Shown piece by piece: positions 43,463-56,109 of a DNA stretch of 64,000 nucleotides (positions within the stretch are counted from its first letter, which is position 1; every line of letters begins with the position of its first letter). The DNA is taken from NCBI GenBank assembly GCA_029747015.1, contig JAKOGI010000083.1:1-64000 (forward strand), read 5' to 3'. The position numbers were made by a program, and so were the translations under genes. The notes under the pieces are model-generated. The model was not told where the DNA came from. It did not search any database and saw only the letters and a program-made list of their open reading frames with translations. The stretch is from Carnegiea gigantea. Lineage: Eukaryota > Streptophyta > Magnoliopsida > Caryophyllales > Cactaceae.

Positions 43463-45110
43463 TGTTCGTGCCAAAAATGTGTTATTTTTATGATACTTTT
43501 ATACTCGATTTATGTTCGTTATAACTGTTATTTTTAGATTTAGATCTGATCTTATTTGATTTTGTAGGTATTGAATAAATTGAGGAAAAACTTTGTAAAA
43601 AGGGCAAAAAAATTACATGAAAATAAAATAAAAACCCCAGCCACGTGCTGGGCATGTGCTACTCATTTCCCCCCTCACTCTCATTTTCTCTCACTTCCCT
43701 CTCAGCCCAGACCCCCGAAAAAACCCAGAAACCCAATTCCCTCACCCCTCTTGCCATCTTCATCCTCCCTCAATCCCTTAATCTCATCTCCTCATCTGTC
43801 TCTCTTCGACAGCGCCACCATCGACGCTCCGCAGCACGCCAACACACCACCATCGCTACCATCGTTGTCCCTCATCTCCACCGTCCACCTCAACTACAAA
43901 ATCAAGGGTAGCAATTGAAGGGGCTCGAGTATAAAATGGAGGAAGCGGCACTAGGTTAGGGAGTTTTGGAGGGTTTTTATTAGGTTTTAGTTTCAAGTTT
44001 AGGTTTTAATCTTAGGGCAGTTTCGTTTTAAATTCAGCATTAGTAATTTAGGGTTTGATTCTCGTCTCTTCCGTCTTAAACCTTATTCTAGATTAGTTTC
44101 TTTTGGGATTTAATTTCATGTAATTGAACTTTGTTTTGATAATCTGGAGTTGATATTCATGATTTTAGCTTTCAATTGTAATGTTTTAGGCTCAGGTTTA
44201 ATTTATTTCGATGTATTTTCCTTCCCCTGTTTTCGTTCTATTAAAGATAGGTAATGGTGATTTCCCATTTTTAATGGGTTTTGAAGCTTGTTTCTGATTT
44301 TTTTTTTTTTTTGGGGTCAATGGATGGCTGAAATCTCGCTTCCCTCCTTAGTTCTAGTCTGAGTTGGTTGCCCTGTTTCGGTTAGCTGTTCTTCGTCGGT
44401 AATGGGGTTCGTTCCAGCTGCTCCTCTATTGAATAATCTGAGGTAGTAGTTCCTTTGTTTGTTCTGTTTCTTTGATTCATAATTTTGATTCTGAATGAGC
44501 TGAGTTAGCTCTGCTCCTCCTTAGATTAGTAGGATGCTTCTGCTCTTCTGTTTTACTCTCTTGTGCGATCTGGGATATTGAACTCACTTTTTCCCAACCC
44601 TATTCTTTTATTCTGTTTCGGTGCTGCTCCCTTCTCACCTGCTGAGTTAGTTTTATGTATCATTAATGGATAGTGAATGATTGAATATATTTGGGTTCAT
44701 GGTGGCTTGCTCATGGTTGAATTCGTACTCATTCGTGTCCCTTATGCCTTGTTTTTAACTCCTCTGTGTTGGCTTTAAGTTGTTATGCTCTGATAAGTTC
44801 ATGTTGGATTCCTGGGCTTAAAAATGTTTATTGATTCATATCAAAACGGAGAATACAAATAGGTTTGGCCTTTCATAGATTTCTTTAAGTTAGGTTAGCT
44901 TTGGGTTGCTGGTTGTTTGATATTGATCAACTTTCTTTCTTTTGTTAATAGCATTAAGTATGTTTTATCAGCTTTAAGATAATTGATGATTAGCTAAGCT
45001 CATTTCCGTGACCTTAATCTCAACGTCGTCCCTGAGGACGCGACCCTTACGTACTACAACAACAGTGGTATACTTGCGGCACTTTAGTTCACACTCAAAT
45101 TTACCTTGCA
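43463..45110 (+). repeat. LTR2 of the array (1648 bp)
   Basis: TGTTCGTGCC start, TTACCTTGCA end. One intact G-box (43642-43647), the second reads CATGTG. TATAAAA at 43930-43936. Confidence 0.88.
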
Positions 45111-45832
45111 AGTTTTTGGCACTGCTGTCGAGGATGACGGTATGAGATTAGGTCATATTTTTATTTTCTTAGCTACATTCTTATTAGCTACATATATTCC
45201 ATCTTACTTTGTTTACTTCATTATTAATTATTACTTAGCTTGGTCATTTTTCGAAAATCCCAAAAATCTATAAAAATGAGAAAAGCCTAAAATCCCCCCC
45301 AAAAAAAAAACTTGAAAACCCCTAAAAATTGAAAAACTTTAAAACTTTAAAAACAAAATGTCAGTTTTCCATTTCTCGTAATATGAGCATGAACCTTTCT
45401 GGCGTTATCTTTCGAGACTGAATGATTATCGTGCTCAACTGAATCATAATTTTGAAAAATGGAAAATTTGTAAGGTCATTGCTATGGATCTAAATGTAGA
45501 GTCAAGGTGTTATGTTGAATCAATTTGTCCAGGAGGCTTAATAGAATTATTATCTTACACTCAGGATGAAGTTTGAGATTTCTTTGAAAAACTAGCTTGG
45601 TAAACCTATGCGTTTGAATAAGCTAACGAGACTTTTAGATACCCAACTCATTGAGAGTATGATTTTCATGCTAATCCTTATCCTCCAGAGCACTTTATAA
45701 ATTCATACACTAAATGCAACCTTGATTCTTATGACAATGAGTTAGGATTTGCTTTTGTCTTATGTTCTATTTCTTTTTAGGTAGTTTAGTTACTTTACTC
45801 GAGCACGAGCAAACTCTTGGTGTGGGGGCATT
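45111..45832 (+). pseudogene. Internal region delta1, 3.1 kb deleted
   Basis: Primer-binding site (diverged), leader, gag start near 45358, gag domain with TGA at 45574-45576 where copy C has Trp, then an abrupt junction at about 45706 (AATTCATA/CACTAAATGC) to the last 125 bp of a normal internal region. The deletion removes everything from the end of the gag domain through the C-terminal module. Confidence 0.85.
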
Positions 45833-47480
45833 TGTTTGTGCCAAAAATGTGTTATTTTTATGATATTTTTATACCCGATTTATGTTCGTTATAACTGTTA
45901 TTTTTAGATTTAGATTTGATTTTATTTGATTTTGTAGGTATTGAATAAATTGAGGAAAAACTTTGTAAAAAGGGCAAAAAAAAAATACCCAAAAACAAAA
46001 TAAAAACCCTAGCCACGTGCTGGGCACGTGCTACTCATTTCCCCCCAACTCTCATTTTCTCTCACTTCCCTCTCAGCCCAGACCCTCGAAAAAACCTAGA
46101 AACCCGATTCCCTCATCCCCCTTGCCATCTTCATCCTCCCTCAATCCCTCAATCTCATCTCCTCATCTGTCTCTCTCCGACAGCGCCATCATCGACGCTC
46201 TGCAGCACGCTAACACACCACCATCGCTACCATCGTTGTCCCTCATTTCCACCGTCCACCTCAACTGCAAAATCAAGGGTAGCGATTGAAGGGGCTCGAG
46301 TATAAAATGGAGGAAGCGGCACCAAGTTAGGGAGTTTTGGAGGGTTTTTATTAGGTTTTAGTTTCAAGTTTAGGTTTTAATCTTAGGGTAGTTTCGTTTT
46401 AAATTCAGCATTAGTGATTTAGGGTTTGATTCTCGTCTCTTTCGTCTTGAACCCGATTCTAGATTCGTTTCTTTTGGGCTTTAATTGCATGTAATTGAAC
46501 TTTATTTCGATAATCTGGAGTTGATATTCATGATTTTAGCTTTCAATCGTAATGTTTTAGGCTCAAGTTTAATTTATTTCGATGTATTTTCCTTCCCCTA
46601 TTTTCGTTCTGTTAAAGATAGGTAATGGTGATTTCCCCATTTTTAATGGGTTTTGAAGCTTGTTTCTGATTTTTTTTTTTTTTTTGGGTCAATGGATGGC
46701 TGAAATCTTGCTTCCCTCCTCGGTTCTAGTCTGAGTTGGTTGCCCTATTTCGGTTAGCTGTTCTTCGTCGGTAATGGGGTTCGTTCTAGTTGCTCCTTCG
46801 TTGAATAATCTGAGGTAGTAGTTCATTTATTTGCTCTGTTTCTTTGATTCATACTTTTGATTGTGAATGAGTTGAGTTAGCTCTGCTCCTCCTTAGATCA
46901 GTAGGATGCTTCTGCTCTTCTGTTTTACTCTCTTGTGCGATCTGGGATATTGAACTCACTTTTTCCCAACCCTGTTCTTTTATTCTATTTTGGTGCTGCT
47001 CCCTTCTCACCTGCTGAGTTAGTTTTATGTATCATTAATGGACAGTGAATGATTGAATATATTTGGGTTCATGGTGGCTTGCTCATGGTTGAATTCATAC
47101 TCATTCGTATCCTTTATGCCTTGTTTTTAACTCCTCTGTGTTGGCTTTAAGTTGTTATGCTCTGATAAGTTCATGTTGGATTCCTGGGCTTAAAAATGTT
47201 TATTGATTCATATCAAAACGGAGAATACAAATAGGTTTGGCCTTTCATAGATTTCTTTAAGTTAGGTTAGCTTTGGGTTGCTGGTTGTTTGATATTGATC
47301 AACTTTCTTTCTTTTGTTAATAGCGTTAAGTATGTTTTATCATCTTTAAGATAATTAATGATTCGTTAAGCTCTTTTCCGTGACCTTAATCTCCGTCGTC
47401 CTCGAGGACACAACCCTCAAGTACTGCGATGACAATTGTATACCTACGGCACTTTAGTTTACACTTAAATTTACCTTATA
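45833..47480 (+). repeat. LTR3 of the array (1648 bp)
   Basis: TGTTTGTGCC start, TTACCTTATA end (terminal CA mutated). Both G-boxes intact (46014-46019, 46025-46030). TATAAAA from 46301. Confidence 0.88.
46014..46030 (+). promoter_or_regulatory. Paired G-boxes in the LTRs (shown for LTR3)
   Basis: CACGTG at 46014-46019 and 46025-46030, 11 bp apart start to start (about one helical turn). Same pair in LTR4 and LTR5; one intact in LTR2, none in LTR1. G-boxes bind plant bZIP and bHLH factors. The pair lies about 180 bp inside the LTR and about 275 bp before a TATAAAA (46301). Confidence 0.55.
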
Positions 47481-48208
47481 AGTTTTTGGCACCGTTGCCG
47501 GGGATGCCGGCATGAGATTAGGTCATATTTTCATTTTCTTAGCTACGTTCTTATTAGTTGCATATGTTCTGTCTTACTTTGTTTATTTCATTATTAATTG
47601 TTACTTAGCTTGGTCATTTCTTGAAAAACCCAAAAATCTATAACAATGACAAAGCCTAAAATCAAAAAAAAAAAAAATATAAGAACTTGAAAAGCCCTAA
47701 AAATTGAAAAACTTTAAAAACTTTGAAAACAAAATGCGACTTTTTCATTTCTCATAATATGAGCATGAACCTTTCTGGCGTTATCTTTCGAGACTGAATG
47801 ATTGTCGTACTCAAATGAATCATAATTTTGAAAAATGGGAAATTTGTAAGGTCATTGCTATGGGTCTAAATGTAGAGTCGAGGTGTTATGTTGAATCAAT
47901 TTGTCCAAGAGGTTTAATAGAATTATTATCTAAAACTTAAGATGAAGTTTGAGATTTCTTTGAAAAACTAGCTTGGAAAACCTATGCGTTTGAACAAGCT
48001 AACGAGACTTTTAGATACCTAACTCATAGAGAGTATGATTTTCATGCTAATCCTTACCCTCCAGTCCACTTTATGAATTCATGCACTAAATGCAACCGTG
48101 ATTCCTATGATAGTGAGTTAGGATTTGCTTTTCTCTTATGTTCTATTTTTTTTTAGATAGTTTAGTTATTTTACTCGAGAACGAGCAAAATCTTGATGTA
48201 GGGATATT
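47481..48208 (+). pseudogene. Internal region delta2, same deletion as delta1
   Basis: Primer-binding site TGGCACCGTTGCCGGGGA at 47487-47504. Gag domain with TAA followed by TGA at 47950-47952, then the same deletion junction at about 48082 (AATTCATG/CACTAAATGC). LTR3 plus delta2 (2376 bp) is a duplicate of LTR2 plus delta1 (2370 bp). Confidence 0.85.
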
Positions 48209-49581
48209 TTTTCGTCCAAAAAATGTGTTATTTTTACGATACTTTTATACCCAATTTATACTCGTTATAACTGTTATTTTTAGATTTAGATTTGACTTTA
48301 TTTAATTTTGTAGGAATTGAATAAATTGAGGAAAAGCTTTGTAAAAGGGCCAAAAAAATACACAAAAATGAAATAAAAACCCTAGCCACGTGCTAGGCAC
48401 GTGCTACTCATTTCCCCCCTAATTCTCATTTTCTCTCTCTTCCCTCTCAGCCCAGACCCCCGAAAAAACCCAGAAACCCGATTCCCTCACCCCTTACACC
48501 ATCTTCACCCTCCCTCAATCTCTCTATCTCATCTCCTCATCTATCTCTCTCTTCGACAGCGCCACCATCGACGCTCCGCAGCACGTCAACACACAACCAT
48601 TGCTGCCATCGCTGTCCCTCATCTCCACGGCCCACCTCAACTGCAAAATCAAAGGTAGCGATTGAAGAGGCTTGAGTATAAAACGGGGGAAGCGACACCA
48701 GGTTAGGGAGTTTTGGAGGGTTTTCATTAGGTTTTAGTTTCAAGTTTAGGTTTTAATCTTAGGGTAGTTTCATTTTAAATTCAGTAGTAGTAATTTAGGG
48801 TTTGATTCTCGTCTCTTCCATCTTGAACCCGATTCTAGATTCGTTTCTTTTGGACTTTAATTTCATGTAATTGAACTTTATTTCAATAATCTGGAGTTGA
48901 TATTCATGATTTTAGCTTGCAATCGTAATGTTCGAGGCTTAGGTATAATTAAATTGGATGTATTTTCTTTCCCCTCTTTTCGATATGTTAAAGATAAGTA
49001 ATGACGATTTCGCCATTTTTAATGGGTTCTGAAGCTCGTTTCTGATTTTTTTTTGGGCCAATGGATGGCTGAAATCTCACTTCCCTCCTCGGTTCTAGTA
49101 TGAGTTGGTTGCCCTGTTTCGATTTGCCGTTCTTCGCTGGTAATGAGGTTCGTTCCAGCTCCTCCTTCGTTGAATAATCTAAGGTAGTAGTTCATTTGTT
49201 TTTTCTGTTTGTTTTGATTCATAATTTTGAGTATGAATGAGTTGAGTTAGCTCTGCTCTTGCTCAGATCAGTAGCATGCTTCTGCTATTCTATTTCACTC
49301 TTTTGTGCAATCTGGGATATTGAACTCACTTTTTCCCAGCCCTGTTCTTTTATTCTATTTTGATGCTGCTCCCTTCTCACCTGCTGAGTTAGTTTTACGT
49401 ATAATTAATGGATAGTGAATGATTGAATGTATTTGGGTTCGTGGGGACTTGTTCATGGCTGAATTTGCACTCAATCTTGTCCCTTATGCCCTATTTTAAC
49501 TCCTCTGTGTTGGCTTTAAGTTGCTCTGCTATGATTAGTTCATGTTAGATTGTTCGGCTTAAAATTGTTGATTGATTCATA

Positions 49582-51612
49582 GTGCTATGTGAGGATATAG
49601 AAATCAAGCAGATATGGTAGATGTACTTTTCTAAACTCCCAAATGGTGAAATGATGGAAGATTTTCGAAGTAGGAGTAGAGAGAGTGGCGCGAGTCAACT
49701 TGATCCCCGTTTTTGTGAACCTATCAGCAAGGATGAGATTAAAGAGTCCTTAAGGAAGATGACAAATGGGAAGGTAGAGGGACCATCTCAGAATCCGATG
49801 AAAGTGTGGAAGTGTTTGGGTGAAGAGGGATTGAATTGGCTAGTAGAGCTTTTCAATGTTATTTTTAGGACTGCTAAGATGCCAAGAGAATGGAGGTTTA
49901 GTACAGCCATCGCATTGTACAAGAACAAAGGTGATATTCAGGATTGTAATAACTATAGTGGTACAAAGTTGTTAAATCACACCATGAAGTTGTGGGAGAG
50001 GGTGATTGTGAAAAGGTTGCAGAAGGACATCTCGATAACAGAGAACCAATTTGGTTTTATGCCTAGCACGTCGACCACAGAGGCGATTTACCTCCTTAAA
50101 AGGCTCATGGGATTGTACAGAGATAGAAAGGTAGATCTTCATATGGTTTTCATTGACCTAAAAAAGGCATATGATAGAATCCCGTGAGGTGTTGTGGAGA
50201 TGCTTGGAAAGGAATATCTCCGGTGTATATTCAACTTATTAAGGATATGTATGAGGGAGGTAGGATGAGTGTTAGGACATCAGGAGGGGTTACCAACGAC
50301 TTCTACGTTGGTATGGGCCTACATCAGGGTTCCGCGTTAAGCTCTTTTCTTTTCACTCTAGTCATGGATGATCTTACAAAAGGGATTCAAGATGAGTTAC
50401 CCTGATGTATGTTATTCGCATATGACATTGTTCTTATTGATGAGACCAGGGAGGGAGTTAATGGTAAACTGGAGCGATGGAGACATACACTAGAGTCTAG
50501 AGGCTTTAGAATTAGTAGACCGAAAACTGAACACCTTCATTGTTGTTTCAGTGAAACGGAAGATGTGAGAGGCGTAGTCACAATTGAGGAGATGCAGATA
50601 CCAAAGGTCAAGAAGTTTAAATATCTAGGCTCGATCATTCATCATGAAGGGGACATTAACGAAGATATTAGCCATCGCATAAAAGTGGGCTGGCAAAAAT
50701 GGAAGTATGCTTCAGATGTGCGGTGCGATAAGAGAATACCTGTAGGGCTAAAAGGCAAAGTTTATCATATGATAGTTAGACCTGCTGTGCTATATGGATC
50801 GGAGTGTTGACCTATAAAAAAAACTCAGGTTCAAAGGTTAATGATAGCAGAGATGAAGATGATTAAATGGATGTGTGGTTATACAAGAAGGGATAGAATT
50901 AGTAATGGAGTGATCAGAGACTTAGTTAAAGTGGCCCCATCGAAGATAAGCTAAAAGAAATAAGACTCAGATGGTTTGGCCATGTGAAAAGGAGTGAGGA
51001 TGCTTCAGTGCAGAGATGTGAGAGAATTAACATCCCAAGAGGTGAAAGAGGAAAGGGACATCCAAAGAAGAGTTTGGACGAGGTGATTAGAGAGGACTTG
51101 AAAGTTGTAGGGTTAACAAAGGACATGACTCAGGATAGGAGACTATGGCAGGATAGGATTAAGAACTTAGATCGCAGAGAGTTAGCCTCATAGTTGGTCA
51201 CTCAGTTGTAGTAGAGTCGGTTTAGTTGTAGTTTTTTCGTATGTTATGTTTGCATGTAAGTAGTTTATGCGTTTGGGAAGAGACATTGTTTGCCTACCTC
51301 CGTTTACTAAGGTACAGTATCTCCCTTTGTCTTGTTGCACTTTTGGTTACATAGTTACATCCACCTAATTTTTTCGTTTTTCTTCATATTTCTAATTCAT
51401 TCCCTGCAACTTATCCTTAGTTTTTCTCCATAAAATGTTTTCACAAGATCCTTCTTTTATAAAATGCTTTCACAAAATCTGATTTTTGTGGGTCTTTTGG
51501 AATCAGCCTCTCTACGGGCATAATTGTCGGTAGAGGTAAGGTTGCCTATATCTGGATCTCCCTAGACCTCGCGAAAGCATGACCCACACTGGGAATTGTT
51601 GTTGTTGTTGAT
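49582..51612 (+). mobile_element. RTE-like LINE 2, 5'-truncated
   Basis: Same family as LINE 1. It begins at the VLCEDIEIK segment between endonuclease and RT, keeps the RT, C-terminal domain and 3' UTR, and ends in a (TTG)n tail (about 51597-51609), the kind of simple-repeat tail typical of RTE elements. It sits inside LTR4, so it is younger than that LTR. Confidence 0.88.
49621..51193 (+). pseudogene. LINE 2 reverse transcriptase and C-terminal domain
   Basis: Frames 49621-50187, 50184-50405, 50409-50810 and 50984-51193. Motifs: KNKGDIQDCNNYSGTKLL, QFGFMPSTSTTEAIYLL, FIDLKKAYDRIP, GMGLHQGSALSSFLFTLV, then the catalytic box as FAYD (50415-50426) instead of FADD, KFKYLGSIIH, RHKVGWxKWK-like segment, RWFGHVKRSEDASVQRC-like segment and the final DRRELAS. 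One frameshift near 50187, a stop at 50404-50406, a stop near 50808 and a frameshift near 50940 break it; the lost Asp rules out activity. Confidence 0.88.
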
Positions 51613-51879
51613 TGACTGAGAATGCAAATAGCTTTGGCCTTTCATAGATTTCATTAAGTTAGATTAGCTTTGTGTTGCTGGTTATTTGATATTGATCAAC
51701 TTTCTCTCTTTTGTTAATAGCGTTAAGTATGTTTTATCGGCTTTAAGATAATTGATGATTAGTTAAGCTCTTTTCTGTGACCTTAATCTCAACGTTGACC
51801 TTAAGGACACGACCCTCAAGTACTACGAAGACAGTCTTATACTTGCGGCACTTTAGTTTACACTCAAATTTACCTTACA

Positions 51880-53803
51880 AGTTTTTTGCACTGTTGCCGG
51901 GGATGACTGCATGAGACCACATCATTTTTTTATTTTCTTAGCTACACTTTTATTAGTTGCATATGTTCTTCTTACTTTGTTTATTTCATTATTAATTGTT
52001 GCTTAGCTTGGTCATTTCTCGAAAAACCCAAAAATCTATAAAAACGAGAAAAGCCTAAAATCCTAAAAAAAAATAGAAAAACTTGAAAACCCCTAAAATT
52101 TGAAAAACTTTAAAAACTTTAAAAACAAAATGCCAGTTTTTCATTTCCCGTAAAATGATCATGAACTTTTCTGGCGTTATCTTTTGAGACTGAATGATTA
52201 TCGTGCTCAACTGAATCATAATTTTGAAAAATGGAAAATTTGTAAGGTCATTGCTATGGGTCTAAATGTAAAGTCGAGGTGTTATGTTGAATCAATTTGT
52301 CTAGGAGATTTAATGGAATTATTATCTAAAACACAAGATGAAGTTTGAGATTTCTTTGAAAAACTAGCTTGGAAAACCCATGCGTTTGAAAAAGCTAATG
52401 AGACTTTTAGATACCCAACTCATGGAGAGTATGATTTTCATGCTAATCCTTACCCTCCATACCACTTTATGAATTCATATGACCCATCTTATTCTTGTTT
52501 GCCTCCTGTTTTGTGCGATTATTGTGAAACTTCTGATCATGATGCTCATACTTATTCTCATCGTGCTTATGTTGATGCTACATGTGCAAGTTTTGAAAAG
52601 AAGAACAATGATATGCCCGATCAAATGATAAAGACCATGAAAGCAAGAATTGCTGCATGTTCTCACTATTTTAACCAAAATAGGGAGACTTATAGTGAGC
52701 CTGATTCTAGTTTAGGATCTCCTAAATCTAACATTAGTCCCTATGATGACTTTGAACCCTCTTATTCTGCTAGGCCCAACATGAATGAAGACATTTATTT
52801 GCCTAGTCTAGTTTAAGAGAGTGACCTCCCTATGTCTCTATCACCTGACCTTGCACCCCACACTAGATCACCTAGGGGCATCACTGATGATGTCCTATTT
52901 TCTGCCAACCCACCTACCACTTTAAACGACTTTTGTGAGTTTGAGGTGGGTGAATAATCTGATACTGTTAGCGAGTTAGATATAAGCATCACACCTGAAG
53001 TTGAGCCTTGTGATTTAGAGGAGTCACAGGAAGATATTTCACAGGAGTTATGCTATGAGGTAACTGAACCCACTATTTTGGACTTTAATGATGATATTCT
53101 TTATGCAGAATATAAATCTTTTTCATATGGGTTTGAGATTGCTGAAGGTCTTGATGTGGGTTTTCATGTTGAATATGAATCATTCTCTTTTGATCCCATC
53201 ATTCCTGACCTTCCATTTAAATAGATGATAATATTCTGTATGGAGAATATGAATCTGTTTCTTGTGAGTTTGATATCCGTGGAAGTTCCAATGATGGCTG
53301 ACTATCAGTCCTTCTCTTTTGACCCCATCCAAACTGACTTCCTTTTTAAATATTGCAGGTCTAAATTTGTTGAATCTGAGATCATTGCCATTAAGAATTT
53401 TGCTTTAGACTAGACTTAAATGCAAATGGGACTTAACGGACTTGTGAACTTTGCACCCACTATTTCGCCTAGACTACTCGTTCATGTCGATATAATTTCT
53501 AGGACAATGACCTCAATACTGGTTCGTTCTTAGTATGCTCGTTTCCTTTCTGATTTGGCTCAACTATTTGATAAGTTGAAGCAGGCCCTTACTGGTGCTT
53601 TATTGGCTAGGTGGATGTACTCTTTGTGGCTCCAACTCACTGCTTTTTACTGTTTCTATGTGATTGAGAGTTGGGCTTCGTTGTTTGATAAGCTGCTGCG
53701 TGCTTTGACGAGTTTTGATGTGAGTAACACTTTTCAGCTTCATAGGGAGTGGTTGATGCTCCAAAGAGCTCTAGCTAAGTGGATTTCCAGAGGTATAGCT
53801 TAG
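51880..53803 (+). pseudogene. Gag-like polyprotein and leader, internal copy B
   Basis: Leader with a diverged primer-binding site (51887-51904), gag start near 52129, stop within the first codons (CCC GTA AAA TGA) and TGA at 52346-52348. The knuckle region (52469-52816) is in frame with gag but its last Cys is Tyr. The acidic stretch has stops at 52814 and 52957. The EYESFSF repeats run at 53100-53400. The frame reads LD-TAG-T-TAA-MQMG into the C-terminal module 53420-53803, which has one internal TAG (near 53531) and ends WISRGIA. Confidence 0.75.
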
Positions 53804-55733
53804 GTGTACTTTTGCACCTGACATGGTATGATCATTCTAACTTTTCTCTCTTATTCTTTTCATACTTAGTTGTGGATATTTAGGATTGTTTTCTTTCTTT
53901 TCGTACTTCGTTGTAGATATTCAGGATTGTGTTTGTATGGGTGATCGATCTTGAAGAGCAATTTGGGATTTGTTGAGCCGTATGGGCTATGGTCACCCTT
54001 GATTGCGTTATTATTTTATGAATACTTGATAGTTGTCAATATCTAGGATTGCCCTTATGCATGTTCTAGTTTCATTGTTTAGTTTCCTAGAATTTGTGTT
54101 TTGTTCCCTTGGTTTGGTATCTTGTTTCTTTAGTTTGGTGAGTTTTGGTTTTCCTTTGGTTTTGTCTTTGTTTAATAGTTTCTTTTTGTTTTCTTTGTGG
54201 TGTTTTAGTGTTTTTGTTTTTGTTTTGTATTTAGCTTTCCTTTTTTTTGTATTTTGTTTTGTTTTAAGTTTCTTTTGATTTAGGTTGGGGTTTAGTAAGT
54301 CCTTGGTTTGGTTTTTATTTTAAGTGATTATGTTTGTTTTGGTCTTGGCCAGTTTTGTTTTCTTTTGTTAGGTTTTGGTTTTTGTTTTTCTTTATTTAGT
54401 ATTTTGCTTTTTGTTTTTTGTGTTTTGGTTTTATTTTGTTTTGATTGGGTGTTGATTTTAGTCATTTAGTGGTTTGGTTTGTTTTAGAGTTAGTTTTGTT
54501 TTTACTTTTCTTTTGAGATTTTGATTTTGGTGATTTTGTGTTTGTGTTTTGTTTTGTTTTTGATTTTCATCATGTCCTAATTTGAATATATTTGTGATTT
54601 CATTTGGTTTTACGGTTGTATAGCTGATGTGATTGCTTTTTACCACCTTAGTCCCATAATGAGGATATTGTGAGATTTTGGTGTGAGGGTGTGATGTCCA
54701 TTTGTACATACTTTTTTTTTGAAAATTTTGGAAAATCCAAAAATGATTTTTGTTTTGTCTTTGGGATGTCTGCACTCTTTCTAATTAGCTTAAATCACCC
54801 GTGATTTGGTTATTGGCTTGTAGGTAAGTAGGATGTGCATGAAAGATCTCCGGCCTTAATATGTCATTCTAAGCCCTAATTCTAACTCCAATCGTTCATT
54901 ACCGATGTATAATCCAATCCTTATTTATCCCTTCATCATTATCTTTAGGTCTTAGGCTTCCATGAACGATTCTCCCACTTGCTTGTGACACGATTACTCT
55001 GAATAAAAATACTAATGAATGAAAATAATAAATAAAGAAAAGAAAAAAAAAGATAAAAAAGAGAGATGAATAAAATTTGGAATGACAAGTATCCCTTTGA
55101 GGCATGTGCTACTGAGCATTACCCTTTGAGGCACGTGCTATTGGGTGTTACCCTTTGAGGCAATACTGCTAATGGGAAAGCTTGCTTCCAATGTTAATAA
55201 GTCAATGATGTAGTTGTGTCGGTCAAGTGGGATTGAGTCTGATTCTGATAAATCTAAACCTTGGAATGATGATACACTTGCACACGAGCACTGGGATGGA
55301 TTCATAATCTTGATGTACAATGGGGCGACAAATTAATGCTTCAATGTCATTTATGGGGTAGAGGTCTTCGAAGTACATTATGTTTATATGCAGGTTGATA
55401 TCTTGGCTACATGAGTGATTTAGTTGATTAGAACGTGTATATATCTTTCCCCAAATTTTATACATAGCTTTGAGAAAAAACCAAAAAGATTTGTCATTTT
55501 CTGTTTTTATTTTCTTTTTGGATTTTGTGGGTATTTTACTTGAAAACCCTCGCGAGACCTCGCTCATCCACTTGGGAGACCGAGGGGTTTAAATAGCTTA
55601 TTGTATACACTAAATGCAACCGTGATTCCTATGCTAATAAGTTAGGATTTGCTTTTCTCTTATGTTCTATTTCTTTTTAGGTAATTTAGTTATTTTACTC
55701 GAGCACGAGCAAAATCTTGGCGTGGGGGGTATT
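53804..55733 (+). other. 3' noncoding part of internal region B
   Basis: Same layout as 41548-43462: T/G-rich segment 53870-54560, GAGGCAxGxGCTA repeats at 55098-55170, polypurine-like GTGGGGGGTAT before LTR5. Open frames here are compositional. Confidence 0.7.
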
Positions 55734-56061
55734 TGTTCGTGCCAAAAATGTGTTATTTTTACGATACCTTTATACCTGATTTATACTTGTTATAACTTTT
55801 ATTTTTAGATTTTGATTTGATTTTATTTGATTTTGTAGGTATTGAATAAATTGAGAAAAAGCTTTGTAGAAAGGGCAAAAAAAAACACAAAAATAAAATA
55901 AAAATCTTAGCCACGTGCTAGGCACGTGCTACTCATTTCCCCGCCTAACTCTCATTTTCTCTCTCTTCCCTCTCAGCCCAGACCCCCGAAAAACCCAGAA
56001 ACCCGATTCCCTCACCCCTCTCGCCATCTTCATCCTCCCTCAATCTCTCTATCTCATCTCC

Positions 56062-56109
<48 letters not shown>

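Larger units (their letters stand above)
48209..51879 (+). repeat. LTR4 of the array, interrupted by LINE 2
   Basis: Left part 48209-49581 and right part about 51616-51879, together close to the usual 1.65 kb. The starting TG is mutated to TT; ends TTACCTTACA. G-boxes at 48387-48392 and 48398-48403; TATAAAA at 48677-48683. LINE 2 inserted at the TTGATTGATTCATA stretch with loss of a few target bases. Confidence 0.82.

Noticed and set aside
43571..43918. ORF of about 85-115 codons present in several LTRs (also 46017-46289, 48401-48658, 55926-56144)
   Set aside because: It lies before the TATAAAA of the LTR, frame and start change between copies and it is Pro/Ser-rich low complexity; shared only because the LTRs are homologous.
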